49,309 nt of DNA from Daldinia sp. FL1419 (lineage: Eukaryota > Ascomycota > Sordariomycetes > Xylariales > Hypoxylaceae). Numbering within the stretch: the first letter of the stretch is position 1; every line of letters begins with the position of its first letter. A program made the position numbers and the translations under genes. Location of the stretch: the NCBI GenBank assembly GCA_025201765.1, contig MU623536.1, positions 1 through 49,309 of the forward strand, in the 5' to 3' direction. A model generated the notes under the pieces. It worked only from the letters and a program-made list of their open reading frames with translations, searched no databases and was not told where the DNA came from. Of this stretch, positions 13,500 to 26,303 are shown one piece after another.

Positions 13500-16100
13500 C
13501 GTGCGACACGACACGACGTTTCTCTTTCGCCTTCATTTGACCTTCTCGTCGCATATCGTCATTAGAAATATTATATATTGTCTAATGCGTTAAGGTCAAT
13601 ACCGTGCGAAAGAAGGAACCCTCCTAAAATTAATGCTTTCTTATTTTCTTCGGACTCGAAACAATAGCGGTTGGATTGCCGTCTATCCTTCAATTAACCT
13701 CGCCCTTGAGTTTTTCAGTACGGTAAACTATCTCTCTCTCTCTCTCTTTCTAACGCACTCATACGTACTTGGAAACGCACCACTGCAGACAAAAACTCAC
13801 TTTTATTTCTTTTTACTCTCACACCTCATACTCAAGACACTCATAGATGCATAACTAGATACATAACCTAGCATATACATACTCACTCACTCACTCACTC
13901 ACACACTCTTCTTAATCCATCGGTCAATCCATCTCATTCCTCCGTCTCACTAAAGCTTACCAACGTTCTGGCAGCAACTGGATGAAACTATCTTTACTAG
14001 TAAGATCATTCAGCGATTACCTTGGCTACTCCTCAAGTAGACAAGATATTTTACCCCCCCCCCCCCCCTTGTGTTCGGTTAGCGATTCAATAGCCCATGC
14101 CAGAGCGGTGCTATCGGTCGCCAACTCATCCACACACAGACACACCATTCTCTCTACCCGCAGTAGTTCATCCGCCGTCGGTTCCGTTCTTTTTGATTCT
14201 GGTCCACCGGCACGAATCACCACTCTCATTAGCTCACCCCCAGAAAGGAAACCTGCCGCTAGTAGAGCATTAGCTCTACTTATGCGCGGTCATTCATTCG
14301 AGAAAAAAAAGGTACGTTTCTCTACTTCATCTTTAGCGCTTCTACGTTAGCTACGTTAGTCAAGTACCACCTGAAACTTTGCCTGCCTGTCCTATGTCGG
14401 GGCGCGGCAACATCGCTCTCTCTCTTTCCCACTCTCGAATCAACTTACACCGAGTCACCTGAACCTTCTCTGGCTTTATCATAATTTAATTTATTATTCA
14501 ATTATCCATTTTCATTTTTATTTTTATTTTTTTTTTTCACTTACAATGCCTTCCCGCTCGACGACATCTTTCTTCCCAAGTCTTCCTTGTATTTTCTAGA
14601 CTTCCCATAACTTTCCTAGTTGTTTTCACATTCCCGTCCCCATAAACCTTGTACTTACGGGTCCCTGCTCCACTCAAAGAACTGGCGTCCGCATTGATTT
14701 CGTGGCCCTGTCCTTGCCCCAACATCTAGGTGAACCTAGGTGACTAGGCGCACATACAACATACGCACATATGCCCACCACTTAAACTATAACACCATAC
14801 TCTTACCGTACGCCAATATATATAATATATATTTATATATAGGTATATAAATATATATGTACATATAAATGCGAGCTACGTATCCCCCTATCGCACACCA
14901 CACCTACCCAAAGCAAGCTCACAGCCAGTTTTCTATCCCCTAACTACAAATTTCGACTTGACCCTCCACACATCAACCTAGAACCTATTATTTGCTACCT
15001 AACCCCCCCTACTTGTTTGTCCAAGAATCTTACTGTTGGTTGTTAGCCTTCGACCTATTGGCTAATTTTCCCCAACTTGATGAACTCATTATATCCCCCA
15101 AGACATTAGACATAGCAGGTTAGTTCCACATGGAGTTGTATATCGCAGGCCTTTGCGATGGTGTTTATTCGTATGTGTGTTTTTTAATGAGATAGATTCA
15201 TGGGCTGGGCATGATCAATTTCATCATTTCATCGCATATGAATATTCTTAATTTATTCGTTTAGACCCTTCTTCTCAAACACACCCCTAGTCCTCATTCC
15301 CTGACTAAAACGTGTCTATATTTTATTATTTTTATCCTTTTTTTTGTCTTTATTATTACTACTACTATTATCATTCTAGCTCCGTTACTTTATTTTACTC
15401 GGGTTCGTTCCAGCTAACGGGCTAGCTAGGCTCTTCCAAGATTCTCCTGCAGCAGCCCCCAAGGGTCATCCCGCAATTAAATTATAGAAGACTTCAAACC
15501 CCGTCTGTTCCTCCCGGCACTACAGACTCCGCCATCTGCGTTACTGTTAAGGTTCTTCCCCTTCCACCTACGGTTGGCCCCGCCATTCCACCTAAATTTA
15601 TTGCGCCGTCATTCTGTGTGCAGTCGTCTTGCCTACTTTCTTTCTCTTGTTCTAAACGCCAATATATTTTTCCTTTGGTTTTAGAACTATTGACGGCATT
15701 ATCCCTTTGCAAATTTCCACTACTTTCCAGTTGCACGTTTCGTTGGTAGGCTCAGAAAGCTCCCCCCCCCCAAAAAAACAAAAACAAAAAAACATCCGTC
15801 CTATATTGAACTTATCGGACAACTCGTAGACTTGAGACTCACCACAACTTAGTCTCGTGAATTTTACCAAAGGGGAGGAGAAAAAAAGAATTTTGACATG
15901 ATTTTTGGCCGCTATACTATTCTATCCCGGAAAGTACACATTTACGGAATAACACAAGTCAACCCGGAGGCTTAAGTTACCAAAACAAAAAAAAAATTAC
16001 TCTACGTCAAACTTTGCTTTAAACCACCTACTTCTTAACTACAACGTGGTTACTGCTCTCGAATTCTGCTCTGGCGCCCTTAAGCGTCTGTTAACATAGC
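13500..16100 (+). promoter_or_regulatory. long pyrimidine-rich upstream region of the Zn2Cys6 gene
   Basis: This 2.6-kb stretch upstream of the regulator is strikingly C/T-rich on the plus strand: CT repeats near 13,730, CACT repeats near 13,880, a C15 tract and many TTTTATTTTT runs. Fungal promoters and 5' leaders often show this strand bias, and developmental regulators often have long leaders. Frames inside it (such as 13,982-14,350, which starts with an ATG) could be upstream ORFs or chance. No transcription start can be fixed from sequence alone. Confidence 0.4.
14054..14068. repeat. poly-C tract (C15)
   Basis: Fifteen consecutive C residues inside the pyrimidine-rich upstream region. 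Shorter tracts occur at 33,343-33,354 (C12) and 34,135-34,144 (C10). Confidence 0.95.
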
Positions 16101-17404
16101 ATGGCAGAAGATCGTCGACATAGAGGACAGCAACCAAGACACGAAAACGACGAATCTCAATATCCTCCAGTTCCCGTTGAGGAAGACGATCGTACGAGAA
16201 CAATTGCGTATCATTCACGACCACAGATGGCGTCAGGAGCTGTAAGATTGCCCTCCATGCAGGATCATTACGCCCAAACAGCTGGTGCTAGAAGTTGGGA
16301 CCCGAGAAGCAGTAGTTATGGGCCTTCACCTAATTCTACAAATGGCTATCCTCCTCCGCTTGCCACCCCAGCACCTGCCAGTACCGGTTACTCTCCACCA
16401 GCCAGTGGCAATGCCTACCCTCCTCCAGGCTCTGGCCATCCACCCTATCTTCCTCCGGTACAATCATCAGCGCCAGATCCTAGAGCCAGCTATCCGCCCC
16501 AAGATCCCAGAGCACAATATTTTGCAAATTACAACGCCGCGAATCCTTACGACTTTGTATACCGGTCCGACCGTGGCGCCTCGGGGGCTTACCCCCCTGA
16601 ATTTGCAAGAGGTGGACCTGTGGGAGCTGCAGTGATGCCGCAGACAGCTCCGCGACAGCGAACATCGATTGCCTGTCGATACTGTCGGAGAAGGAAGGTA
16701 AGGGTACACTATATGGAGCGACATATTCCATAATTTCCATAGAATACTAATAAAAGGCCTAGATCCGTTGTAGTGGGTATCAAAACTCGCCCGGAGGAAA
16801 ATGCACAAATTGCATTAAGATGAACCAGGACTGCGTTTTTCAACCAGTCTCATCTTCTTCGTCTACTGCATTTGTTCCCGTTTCGGCACTTCCGAACGGT
16901 ATCCCGCCAGGAACTCAACTATTTGGAGCGTATGGTCAGCCACTAGCAGGCTCGTCGAGTATTCCTGCGGGGGGTGCTTATGCGGCTACGAGTGCGCAAT
17001 ACGACCAGCCGCTACCGTCGCCTACTAACTCCTATGGTTCTTTTTCGGAAGAGAGATCTGACCCAGGAAGGCGGCGTCCAAGGCCTTCGGATGAGGAGCA
17101 CGGAGTACGGTTACCTCCCCCCAGCACGTTTCCCGACGACAATCCTCGGCGACGGTCTCCTTCGTCAGGCGGCAGCCCAAGTCATCTACAACCTTTATCC
17201 CAATTACAGCCTCAGCCAGTACTATACGCTGGATATGATAACAGAACGCCGCCACCACGAGGCAGCCCGTCCGGTCCCCCAACAGGGCATCATACTACAA
17301 GTTCCGTAATGAATCTAGAAAACATATTGGGTAACGGCCCCAGTCCCGGAAACGATATCGATCAAAGAATGCTAGGACGCTTGAACCGAAGAACACAACA
17401 ATAA
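16101..17404 (+). CDS. Zn2Cys6 (fungal binuclear cluster) transcription factor
   Basis: Predicted nuclear DNA-binding regulator, 412 aa. Exons are 16,101-16,697 and 16,763-17,404. The 65-nt intron has donor GTAAGG, an ACTAATA branch site and a TAG acceptor, and it cuts the zinc cluster exactly after Lys199. Only the spliced form restores all six cysteines: Cys192, 195, 202, 213, 216 and 223, spaced C-x2-C-x6-C-x10-C-x2-C-x6-C, within ACRYCRRRKIRC. The arm before the cluster (residues 40-185) is Pro/Tyr/Ser-rich and likely disordered. The C-terminal part is also Pro/Ser-rich and ends without a recognisable fungal-TF middle homology region, so the protein is short for the class. The ATG context (CATAGCATGG) is good. 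It stands alone, with about 16 kb of gene-free DNA upstream and 7 kb downstream. Target genes are unknown, and I do not assign an orthologue name. Confidence 0.9.
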
Positions 17405-20400
17405 GGATTTTGGTTAAGGTCCCTCACGAGATCTAGAGAGCGGGAGGAGGACTCAGAGATGTCGGAGGAGGAGGAGGTAACTTGTCCAAGAAACAAATTT
17501 CGGAAGGAGCAGGAAAATCAGATGGCTGCTGGCGGCTCGTTCGAACGACAAATCGACGATGAATTCTGGGTGTCTTAATCAGATCCTAGTCTATGAAGGT
17601 AATGCATCTTTAGGCAGCATTTGCATTTCATTAATTGGGGCGGCGGTTGCGAGTCCAGGGCGTATTACGTGGAATAGGAGAATGGGGGGGCTATTCGAAA
17701 GATTCCTTCACTACTTAGATCACTAGTTTGGCGACAAACCTCGATCATGGCATACTTCCTATCTATTTTCTACAACGGTTCTACATATTTTTTATTTTTT
17801 ATTTTTTTAATTATTGAAAAAGACGCCTGCTCGATTCGACTACGAGAGGGGATGAGAAGATTGGTTCGCCTCGCGGCAAAAATCCGAACGTTGGTGGTTG
17901 CTTTTATTCTATTACGCATTGATTCTTTTTTTAAAGCGTTGTCTGTTTGCGTTGCCTTCATAGTTATAAATTATGACCTAGACGAGCTAATGCACATTGT
18001 TCTGGGTTTAGAAGAGAAGGGGTTTGAAAGTGAAAATCAACGCGTTTTAAGTACTACATAGGCTAATAGTGCCGACAAAGATGTTCTAGATCTTTTTTGG
18101 CCTATCTACCAAGCCTATCTACCAATGTAAGTGACCGTAAGTGGCGGTAATATTCGTAGTACTACATGCCTAGGTAGCTTCAGAAGGGACGGGTTAGTAA
18201 GTGATAAGTTGAAGAGATGCCAATCCCGTGCCGTAATATTTACGGCCGAGGGGATGACAACCGAGTAAGAAGTTCAGGGGACGACGATATGACCGGTATG
18301 GGTGGCTGCGCAGAACTAGGACCAGCGGGACCCCCTTGAGGTGGATACAGGGGGCCAAGGTTTGATAAGAAAGGGCTGGAATTTGTTGGCAATTCATGGC
18401 CATGGATGCTACTGTACCACTCTGCTCGTAGTCGCGGAAGGAGATCCGGCAGGTTCGCCGATTCAAATTTGACGTTGACAGCGGTATCCCGGTTCGCCGT
18501 TGGGTTCTGGGGATATTTAGCGACGCATTACACGCATACGCCAGCAACGTCGTGACCTCGCACTGGCATTTTTTGCTCGGGCGGCTAGGCCGCAAAGGAG
18601 GGGAAAGGGGATGGACCTTGCTCGAGCCGGGATCCCCGTTTGAGGGTTCTGAGACGAGGTTGCGGAAATCTCGTCGACAATATATTCTGCGGGGACAATT
18701 CGCTGAGATACGCGAACGGGCATGCATTCGCTTCCAGGCAATATTCAATATTCCCATGTAGGTTAAGACTTGCTTAAGAGGAGGGATTAAGAATTAACTA
18801 ACTAGGCACATATGGAGATATCAATATTGGAACTACGGTAAAACTTGATTCATACTTGGATCTGTAGAGTCAAGTAATGACATGTTAGCTCGAGTACATA
18901 ACCAACAACGCATGGTGCTTAATGTCCTGGGTACCCTATCGTAAGAACTCGACACGGCAAAGAAGAGTGAGTAGTTGGCCTCGTGAGAGGTTCGAGGCCC
19001 GTGATGTGAGAGTGTTCTAGCTCCCGCGGAGCCCCGACACGCGAAGGGACCCTTGACTACTCAGGATGGTAAACAAGGCAGACGGAGTATGGACTAGCTG
19101 TTAGTCGGCCCCCGAAAGGAAGGGCTAACCCGTTAGTCGGGATACATGTTTTCGTATTTTGCAAAGTACACTTTGTGAAAATGCCGACTTTGTGGGTTTG
19201 TTCGTGATAGCGCTTTTTTCGCCTACATATTTTTTTTTCTTTTATTTTCTTTTCTTCTTCCTTCTAGCGGGAAATACCAGAGTCGGGGTAATCCTTGGTT
19301 GCGCATGGCCTAACTAACGACCAACAACCGACGCGCACAAACATGAATCCTTCGACGGCGGCGGCGGCGTCGTCGTGGTGTATGTCGATGGGAAAAACGC
19401 AGGCGGCTAGGACCGGATACCCTACTGTAGGCCAAGGGGGCTCGGATATGGAGGGGGGGGATCGTCGCCTCGTCTTTTTACAGACATAGATGCATACAAG
19501 CTATGTAGGTTGGCTGGACTGGCTAGACAAAAGGACAAGTATCGTGGTATCATAGGCTGTGTTTTGCTTTTCTCATTCTTTTCTTCGGCCCTAGCGTGCA
19601 AAAAAAGTAGCGAATCGAGTCATCACCGGCAGACCCTGAGGGAACGAGACTCCAGTTTATTACATACGGAGTACCACATATATGTACGTTAGATATTATA
19701 GCATGAGGCGTGTATTAGGTGTACGTAGGTAGTATACATAATACAATCAATATAGGTATTCTTTTTGGACCTCCCAGGTTGACCAAGACTAAGGCATCTC
19801 CTGTAGGTCAGGTCACGACTCCGCGGACTACATTGTGGGACGCAGCGGATGACGCCACGTACCGTACCGAGAGTTCACGGTTGTTTGTTCTCCATCGCTC
19901 GGTTCGGAGCATTTTTGTTTTCTTTCCATTTCTCGTTGCCTACTAGGATAGGTGCTACTTGCTACCCCTTCCCCCATGCCCTCGAAGGAGAAAATATGAC
20001 TGGGTCGAGAACGTGGTCTAGGCTATCTTGCAAGGCCCTGAGAAGGCCAGCCCGGAAGAAGCCTGCTTGACAGGCTGGTGCTGGTGCTGGTGCGGTTGCG
20101 GGTTGAAACCAGCGAGGCGGGATTCTTCCGCTGGACAAGGCACGTTTGTACCTAAACCCATCCATCCCTACATAACTAGACTAGGTAAAAAGCCTACTAC
20201 TACCGTACTCCCTGCTGTGCTGGGTATTGGGGTCTACGTATGATTAATAAACCACTGGAACTAACGTAGAAGGCGTAGCAACGTAAGCATAGGTATTTGT
20301 AATTATTACCATTAACTATCGAAATCTCGCGGTATATGACTTCATTGGTAAATTTTAGATTTATTGATATCGAAGCCTTGGGTATGCGGTTCTAAAAAGT

Positions 20401-23400
20401 AATAGACGCAAGCTCGATTCTTATTACCCGTTGAGGCAGCCAAGGGCTAACTGATAGTTTTCAATTTACCCAGCATCAATGACCAACACCATGGCGCGCT
20501 CCTCGTTCCTCGTTCTCTCTCGCGGGTAAACGCGTACCGTTCGACCCGATTCCGACCGACTTCCACGCCACCCTGACAATATAGTATACCGAGTAAATGG
20601 ACATGTGCTACCTAGGTAGCTATGGTTTCGGAAAATTCTCTTCGTAAATACGACCGAAAGTTGGAATTACGACGCCATCACTGAGGACGATAGTTTGTTG
20701 GGTACGCCTGACACACTGAGGCCCCTGAATCATCGTGGACGGTAACGGTAACGGTAACTAGAGCGATGGATCTATATCGTGAACCATGTTACCTAGACTA
20801 CGGACGGATACACTCCCCTCCGAACACAGGCTTCTCGCGTTGATACCGAGCAAAAGAGGGAAAATACGAGACGTGTCAAAATACAAGTAAACACTACCAG
20901 GTAGCAGCAGTAAGATTGGCGTTTCGTCTAGGCTTACGTTGGCCTATCCACCACGTTATCTTTTGCCCGAAAACCCTATTAGAAAGATTAATAAGAGTCT
21001 ATTAAGCCAGAGTATTTTATGGTTGTTTCTCTACCTAGGGTAAGAATACGCCAACAGCAGTAGAGGCTAGAATAAGTAGGTAAACAGAGAGTTCGTCGTA
21101 GGCCGGGGGGTAGAGGGATAAACGAATTCGATGTTTGGCTTACCTACCTCTCTCATTTCAAGCGGGAGACATCGCGAGATGTTCTGTACCCAAATAATTT
21201 AGGGCATTTCCCCTATTGCTACCTAACCAAGTCGAACACGATCTCTAATTCGGGATACTCCACGGGCGATGCCTCTTCCCTTGTATGATTTGCTGACAAT
21301 AGAGCGACTAGTCGTAAAATTGGCATTTTGACAAGTCCAATTACCTAGAATATTAAGAATATCATACCCCTTCCATGTGGCTTCAAGTCATCAACACCAT
21401 GGTTAAAACAACCCCGAATTATATTTTGCACGGCCGCATTGACCTCCAAGCTGCTAATCAAATCGATTCATCATAGAAGCATAAAAGTAAGGTTAATTCC
21501 GGGGCGGAGGGGTTAAGCAACGTACGCCGGGGAGGTCCCAGCACCCCTCATCCGCAGGCCCTGATTCCTCACTATTGTGACGACACAGCCTTTGTTACGG
21601 GTCCCCGAAGCTTAGCTTGTTAGTCCGGCAAGTAGTAATTGTTACGTAGATATTGGGTTCGACCATGCATGGTATGAGGATTGCGAATAGGTATTTGACC
21701 GCCAAACGAAACACGAGGGAATCGGAGCGCCCCGCGGCATTCGGAGTCGGTGTGCTTGACGGGACGGCTCGAAGGTTATGTGTCAGGTTTTCCGGTGTTC
21801 AGGCTAGCTGAGTAGTTCTATAGCTACCTAGGTAAGTTTGTAAATCGTCAATGCGGCCTATGTACCTCTTTATCAGGGGCGTTGTAGTTGGAAGTACCGA
21901 GATTGTATTTCTTGTAATGCCAAAGAAGCCTGGGGTGTGGGTGTAACATACTCGACACTATATGTTGCTAGACCCCTATTCAAGAAGTAGTGACCTGAAC
22001 CTTGGATCTGCTACTAAGCTGATGAGCGAGAGTTTGCTGGTGTCCTTGGACGAGGAGCGAGCGTCGTTCTGTCGACAGAGCGTCCTGAGAGGTTATTTCT
22101 TTCGAAGTGTCGTCCCATCTGCCATCTGCTTGGATGATATAAGGATCTAGGCGTATACCGCGCCGAAATATACAAAGATAAGTGTGACAATAGAAATATT
22201 AGTTATTAATAACCTAACAATTGTTTCTAACGTTCTTGAGTATCTAGATGATCACCACTTAGGAGTTGGCCACATGCTAACACCCCTTTACTTTATTTAG
22301 CTCGGTATGATTTGGTGCTTGTAAATGCGATGGGTTGTTTTCTTGATATCTAGAAGCTAGGTACCTAGTATCCGGCTTATGGCGTTTGGGTCTCGGTATG
22401 AGAATGCCGTACAGCTTGCTGCAAATGCATCGTCCTTCCGTAAAATGGCATAGTATCAGGAGATACGGGGGCATATTGGGCATATAAGAAACGATGCACA
22501 CCCTCACTGGGGTTTAGGAGGTCAGGTTGTATTGGTCTAACGCATCTGTGGCCTGATGGCCACTCTATGCCTACCTATGTATGACATCAAATCACGGGGC
22601 TCCCAAATCACTAATAGTATTACACGACTTGAGTTATAATTCGTCTCCTTAATCGTTTGGGGATACGTTGATCCAATAGATACGTGGCGAATTATTCGTA
22701 TTTACAATCCAAGGGCATTCTAAAACTCCACCGTCGGCGACGAACCCAAGAAACGTCTCCTAGTACTAATAGGTCATTAATACAGTGACGATGCATATAA
22801 GGGGTTACATTAGGTATCAAGACAGGATCATATTCGGCACGTGGCTTATGAATATTTGATAACGATTTGTACGGTTGAAAAGGACGAGTGTATTATCTAT
22901 CGACTTTTATACCTACCATCTTTGGAACATATTAATCTATCCCCCTTTTCTACAGCCTCATTATCATGAAGTCGTACCGGGGAGACGCGTGTAGGCTCGG
23001 AACCTGTGCTTACTCTATATACTCTATGGGGCATGGATGGCATGGATGTATATCCACCGTAAACCAATGCTCTCTATAGAAAGGAAGATGACGGTGTGGC
23101 ATACTCCCCAGGGGAAAAGTGACGATAAATGTAATTGACTAATAACGCATGAGAGTGTATGGGTGTGTATAGGCCTGCAGGCCAACGATGAAGGACGATT
23201 GGATCGAATATAGTCGGGGGCTCATGTCCTAAAGTAAAGGCGAATTAGGGGAATATTATGCTAGCATCTTGGGTACCTTATAAAAGACGAGAAGTGCCCC
23301 TAGAAGGGATAGAAGGTTGGGCGTTGATGGCCTAATGCAACCATCCTGTTACCCGTAACCCCCCCCATGTATGACTTCTATCGTGGGAGAGTTATTGCCC

Positions 23401-23874
23401 TAATCATACTCAGGGTGCGGTACTTAGGCGTGTAGAAGCATCCATAGGATTAGCGAGGTAATTAATTAAGGCCATAATCTCTGTACAGGCCGATGTAGCA
23501 TGGTCGATTGGCGAACCACTTGCGTCGAGACGAATACATCTATCATCCTATAATCAGTAGTCATCCCGGCATATTTCCTCGATGTGCGTATCTGTGTTAT
23601 TTGAAGGTAGGCACCGCTTATGGGGAGCATATAAAAGCAGGTATCGTGATTGTTGTGGTATGAAAAATTGAAAGGCTTCAGAAATAAGGGGGGCGGAAAT
23701 TAATCCTAAGGAGGGCATTGGGAGAAGATGCGAAAATTAATTGGCAAAAATACATGAAACGCATGGCAAAAGAAAAAGGAAGATAATAGAAATAATTAAT
23801 TGAATTATTGGTTTATCAATTGACCTGCCAAATGTAGAAGGAAAAAAAAAATACAAAAAGCTCAGTTGCCACAG
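17405..23874. other. gene-free intergenic DNA
   Basis: About 6.5 kb without a supportable gene. No frame of 60 codons exists from roughly 20,244 to 21,961 or from 22,508 to 23,861. The longest frame (18,194-18,757, -) has random-looking composition. Several perfect palindromes built on TACCTAGGTA occur (20,607-20,620 and 21,825-21,834). Confidence 0.55.
20607..20620. repeat. perfect 14-bp palindrome GCTACCTAGGTAGC
   Basis: The two halves are exact inverted complements with no spacer. It is one of many TACCTAGGTA-based words scattered through the intergenic DNA of this window. Its role is unknown. Confidence 0.85.
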
Positions 23875-23977
23875 ACCCCCAGGGGGAGTCGAACGGGCAA
23901 CCTACGAAAACCCCACCACCGGAGTGCAGAGATTTTACTGACCCTTTCCGACGCCTTACAACGAAGCCACTGGGGGC
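23875..23977 (-). other. tRNA-like / SINE-like relic with A and B box
   Basis: On the minus strand the element begins GCCCCCA and ends TGGGGGT, a 7-bp acceptor-like pairing with one G-U. An A-box-like segment (23,954-23,969; TGGCTTCGTTGTAAGG) resembles that of tRNA-Thr, and a B-box-like segment (23,882-23,894; GTTCGACTCCCCC) follows. A 5-bp anticodon-like stem TCGGA/TCCGG can form. The T stem does not pair, however, and the loop and variable region are too long, so this is not a working tRNA. T-runs follow downstream on the same strand. A degraded tRNA or the head of a Pol III SINE are both possible. Confidence 0.3.
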
Positions 23978-24356
23978 TTGCTGACTTCAGTCGCCTTACT
24001 CCGGCCGAAAGAACGCTCTGTTGCCGCAGTATATGTGTTGCCTGCGGGTTCTTGTAGAATTGCACGGTCCCCAACCCCGCCTACTGCCGTGGAAAACTGC
24101 GTAGGTACGTGTTATCGCTGCGTCAGGTAGTCGTCGCGGGGATCCGTACGCATCTACGTACCTAATGTAGATGCACGGTAAGGTCTGTACCCCTCTGTTT
24201 GAATCATTTCATGCATATCGTTCTCAAAGGTGACGAGTATATATTTGGCACTATTGTATCTTTAGTATAGCAGGGGATATTTCACCTAGTATTATATCCT
24301 ATCTTCTATCAGTTCAATTATACCGCTTCGGCCTCGCCTAGGCATTTCTAGCTGGT
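23978..24356. other. intergenic DNA downstream of the phosphatase gene
   Basis: Contains the likely 3' end of the minus-strand phosphatase transcript. I see nothing else. Confidence 0.5.
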
Positions 24357-25700
24357 CTATGAGCCAACAACAAAAGCGCCACCTAGTAATATTGCGGGTT
24401 CATGAATGTTATGATGTTCGTAACTAATAATCTGTCTGTTAGCATTATTCTACGGGCCTGTTTGTATGCTTGGCTCGGAAGAAAGCCACTTACCTCAGTA
24501 TTCCAACACCGCCGGCCTCCATTAAAAATGCCGGACCATCCTGCAATGCCTTGCCTACCCACCTCAGAGCGAAGGCACGGAGTATATGACCGTGAGCTAC
24601 AATCAAGACGTCTCCAGGAGCCTGCTTCTCCGACTTGGGCTTCCCAATTACTGGCGCGTGCCACATTTCCCGAATCTCCTTTATTAAACGATCAACGCGC
24701 TGCGTGACGTCCTCAGGGCTCCTACGAGGCGAGATTAGCTTTCTTATATATGCAATATAGGATCTCTGAGGAAGCTAATTGTCAATTGTCGACAGCTTAT
24801 ACTTGCTACTGGCTGATTAACTCGGAACTAGTGACTTACTCTCCACCGACACACCCATCTCTCCAGATATCCCATCTCTCAGTAAAGCCCTGCTTGATGC
24901 GGATCTCGCGGATCTCGGGACTTGTTATTCCTTCGTAGTCGCCATAGTCCCATTCACGGATGTCCTCAGTCACCTCGACCCTTGCATTGCAAGGTTGGCT
25001 TGCGTCAGTGAGCTTCTCACCGTGGATTTTCCACGGCAGAGGATCCGCGATACCGAGATTCAGTAATTCAAAGGTTCGTTGAGCTCGCTTTCGCGGCGAT
25101 ACATATCTAAGACAATAATATGATCAGCCCCCAGGAGTATTTTCAGCTAGCTATTCAAATTCGTGAAACATTGCTCGTCTGTGCTTTACCGTAGCTCAAG
25201 CTAAGATACCACTTGGCGCAATATGTTATATAGCTGTTCCTATAATAACTTATAGTAGCGTATTAAGCTCCAGGTACAAACTTAAAAGGGGCATACGATG
25301 TAGGGCTAGGACAAACTCAGCATCTGCAATGGTTGCAGTTGAATTCAATGTTCATTCTCGAGACGAGGTGGAGAACTTTACTTGGTATAAACGCCGAGGC
25401 GTAAACTCTTCATTCAGTCTTCACCGAGGCAACCATCTTAGGGTTTCAAACTGTGCATTTCAAAGAAGAATTCAAAGCAATAATGAAAACCCCTACGAAG
25501 TCGAGGGAAGGACAAACTCACATATGCGCGATTTGTTTGGGTACAATTAATCGATCATCCCCTACCAATGCTCTGCCAGTTGCTTTTACACGCTTCTCTC
25601 CATTTGCAGTTAATGGAATATCCGTCAGGCCTGTGTGCTTGCCGCTAAGTGACCATTCTGTCTCGCCATGACGGACTAGAAAAACTCGAGGAGTTGTCAT
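24357..25700 (-). CDS. SHB17: Shb17-like histidine phosphatase (phosphoglycerate mutase superfamily)
   Basis: Predicted cytosolic phosphatase, 246 aa. The best family match is yeast Shb17, which cleaves sedoheptulose 1,7-bisphosphate to feed riboneogenesis; this assignment is by family recall. Exons are 25,700-25,522, 25,106-24,840, 24,721-24,494 and 24,423-24,357, all with GT..AG junctions that keep frame. Visible signatures are LVRHGETEW with the phospho-acceptor His11, TGLTDIPLT, SPRKRAQRT (Arg65), EDIREWDYGDYEG with a likely catalytic acid Glu111, WDIWRDGC, and VAHGHILRAF with the second His192. The C-terminus GGVGILSYEHHNIHEP also fits the family. Intron 1 is 415 nt, long for this locus (the others are 118 and 70 nt). 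The start is the first in-frame ATG before RHGE. A broader acid phosphatase of the same superfamily is the main alternative. Confidence 0.87.
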
Positions 25701-26303
25701 TTCTCCCAACTAATGGAAACCTCATAAAATACTGGACTAATCTTCGTTGGGAGGAGGTGCTCTGTGTATGAGCCGCAGTTATTGGCGTAAAAGCTTGAGC
25801 TTATGGTATACGGAAATGAAATATGAGAGAAACCTGGACTACCACACTAACGGCGCTTAGGTCTTGTTAGATCAAATCTCGTGGATAACCAAAGGTTAAA
25901 TACGCTCGAACCGGTCTCGGGCGGTGTTATAACGGTTGATCTTTTGACCGTCGCTTAATATATAGCGAATGGAGCGGCTGGTTCGATAAATGCGGACCAA
26001 TGTAAGCCCTCCGAACGATTGAAAAGAGGTGCGAGCGAATATATGAACCAACGGTATTCTTTTCGGATATTACGTGTAAGACCAAGAATCGTCACAGGCC
26101 GATCAACTTAGCTTACAGCTACGATATCTCGTCAAGCTCGGGGTTCCAAATAAAAGCAATTAATTTGTTTGGAAAATAAGGGAAAAGGAGGGAGAGAAGG
26201 AGAGAAGCTATATCTTACTAACCCCTCGAAATCCTGATCCCTTTTTTCTTTATTGGTTACACTGATGAGGAAATAGAAGGAAAAAAAGGGAAGGGGGTGA
26301 TCG
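25701..26303. promoter_or_regulatory. upstream region of the phosphatase gene
   Basis: Start of the divergent interval between the phosphatase gene (-) and the small membrane-protein gene (+). No specific operator could be recognised. Confidence 0.4.

Noticed and set aside
13982..14350. 122-codon plus-strand frame in the pyrimidine-rich region
   Set aside because: Composition follows the C/T bias and homopolymers of the region; kept only as a possible upstream ORF.
18194..18757. 187-codon ATG frame on the minus strand
   Set aside because: Arg/Ser/Pro-rich, random-looking composition with no motif, splice context or recognisable domain; best explained as a chance frame in the desert.
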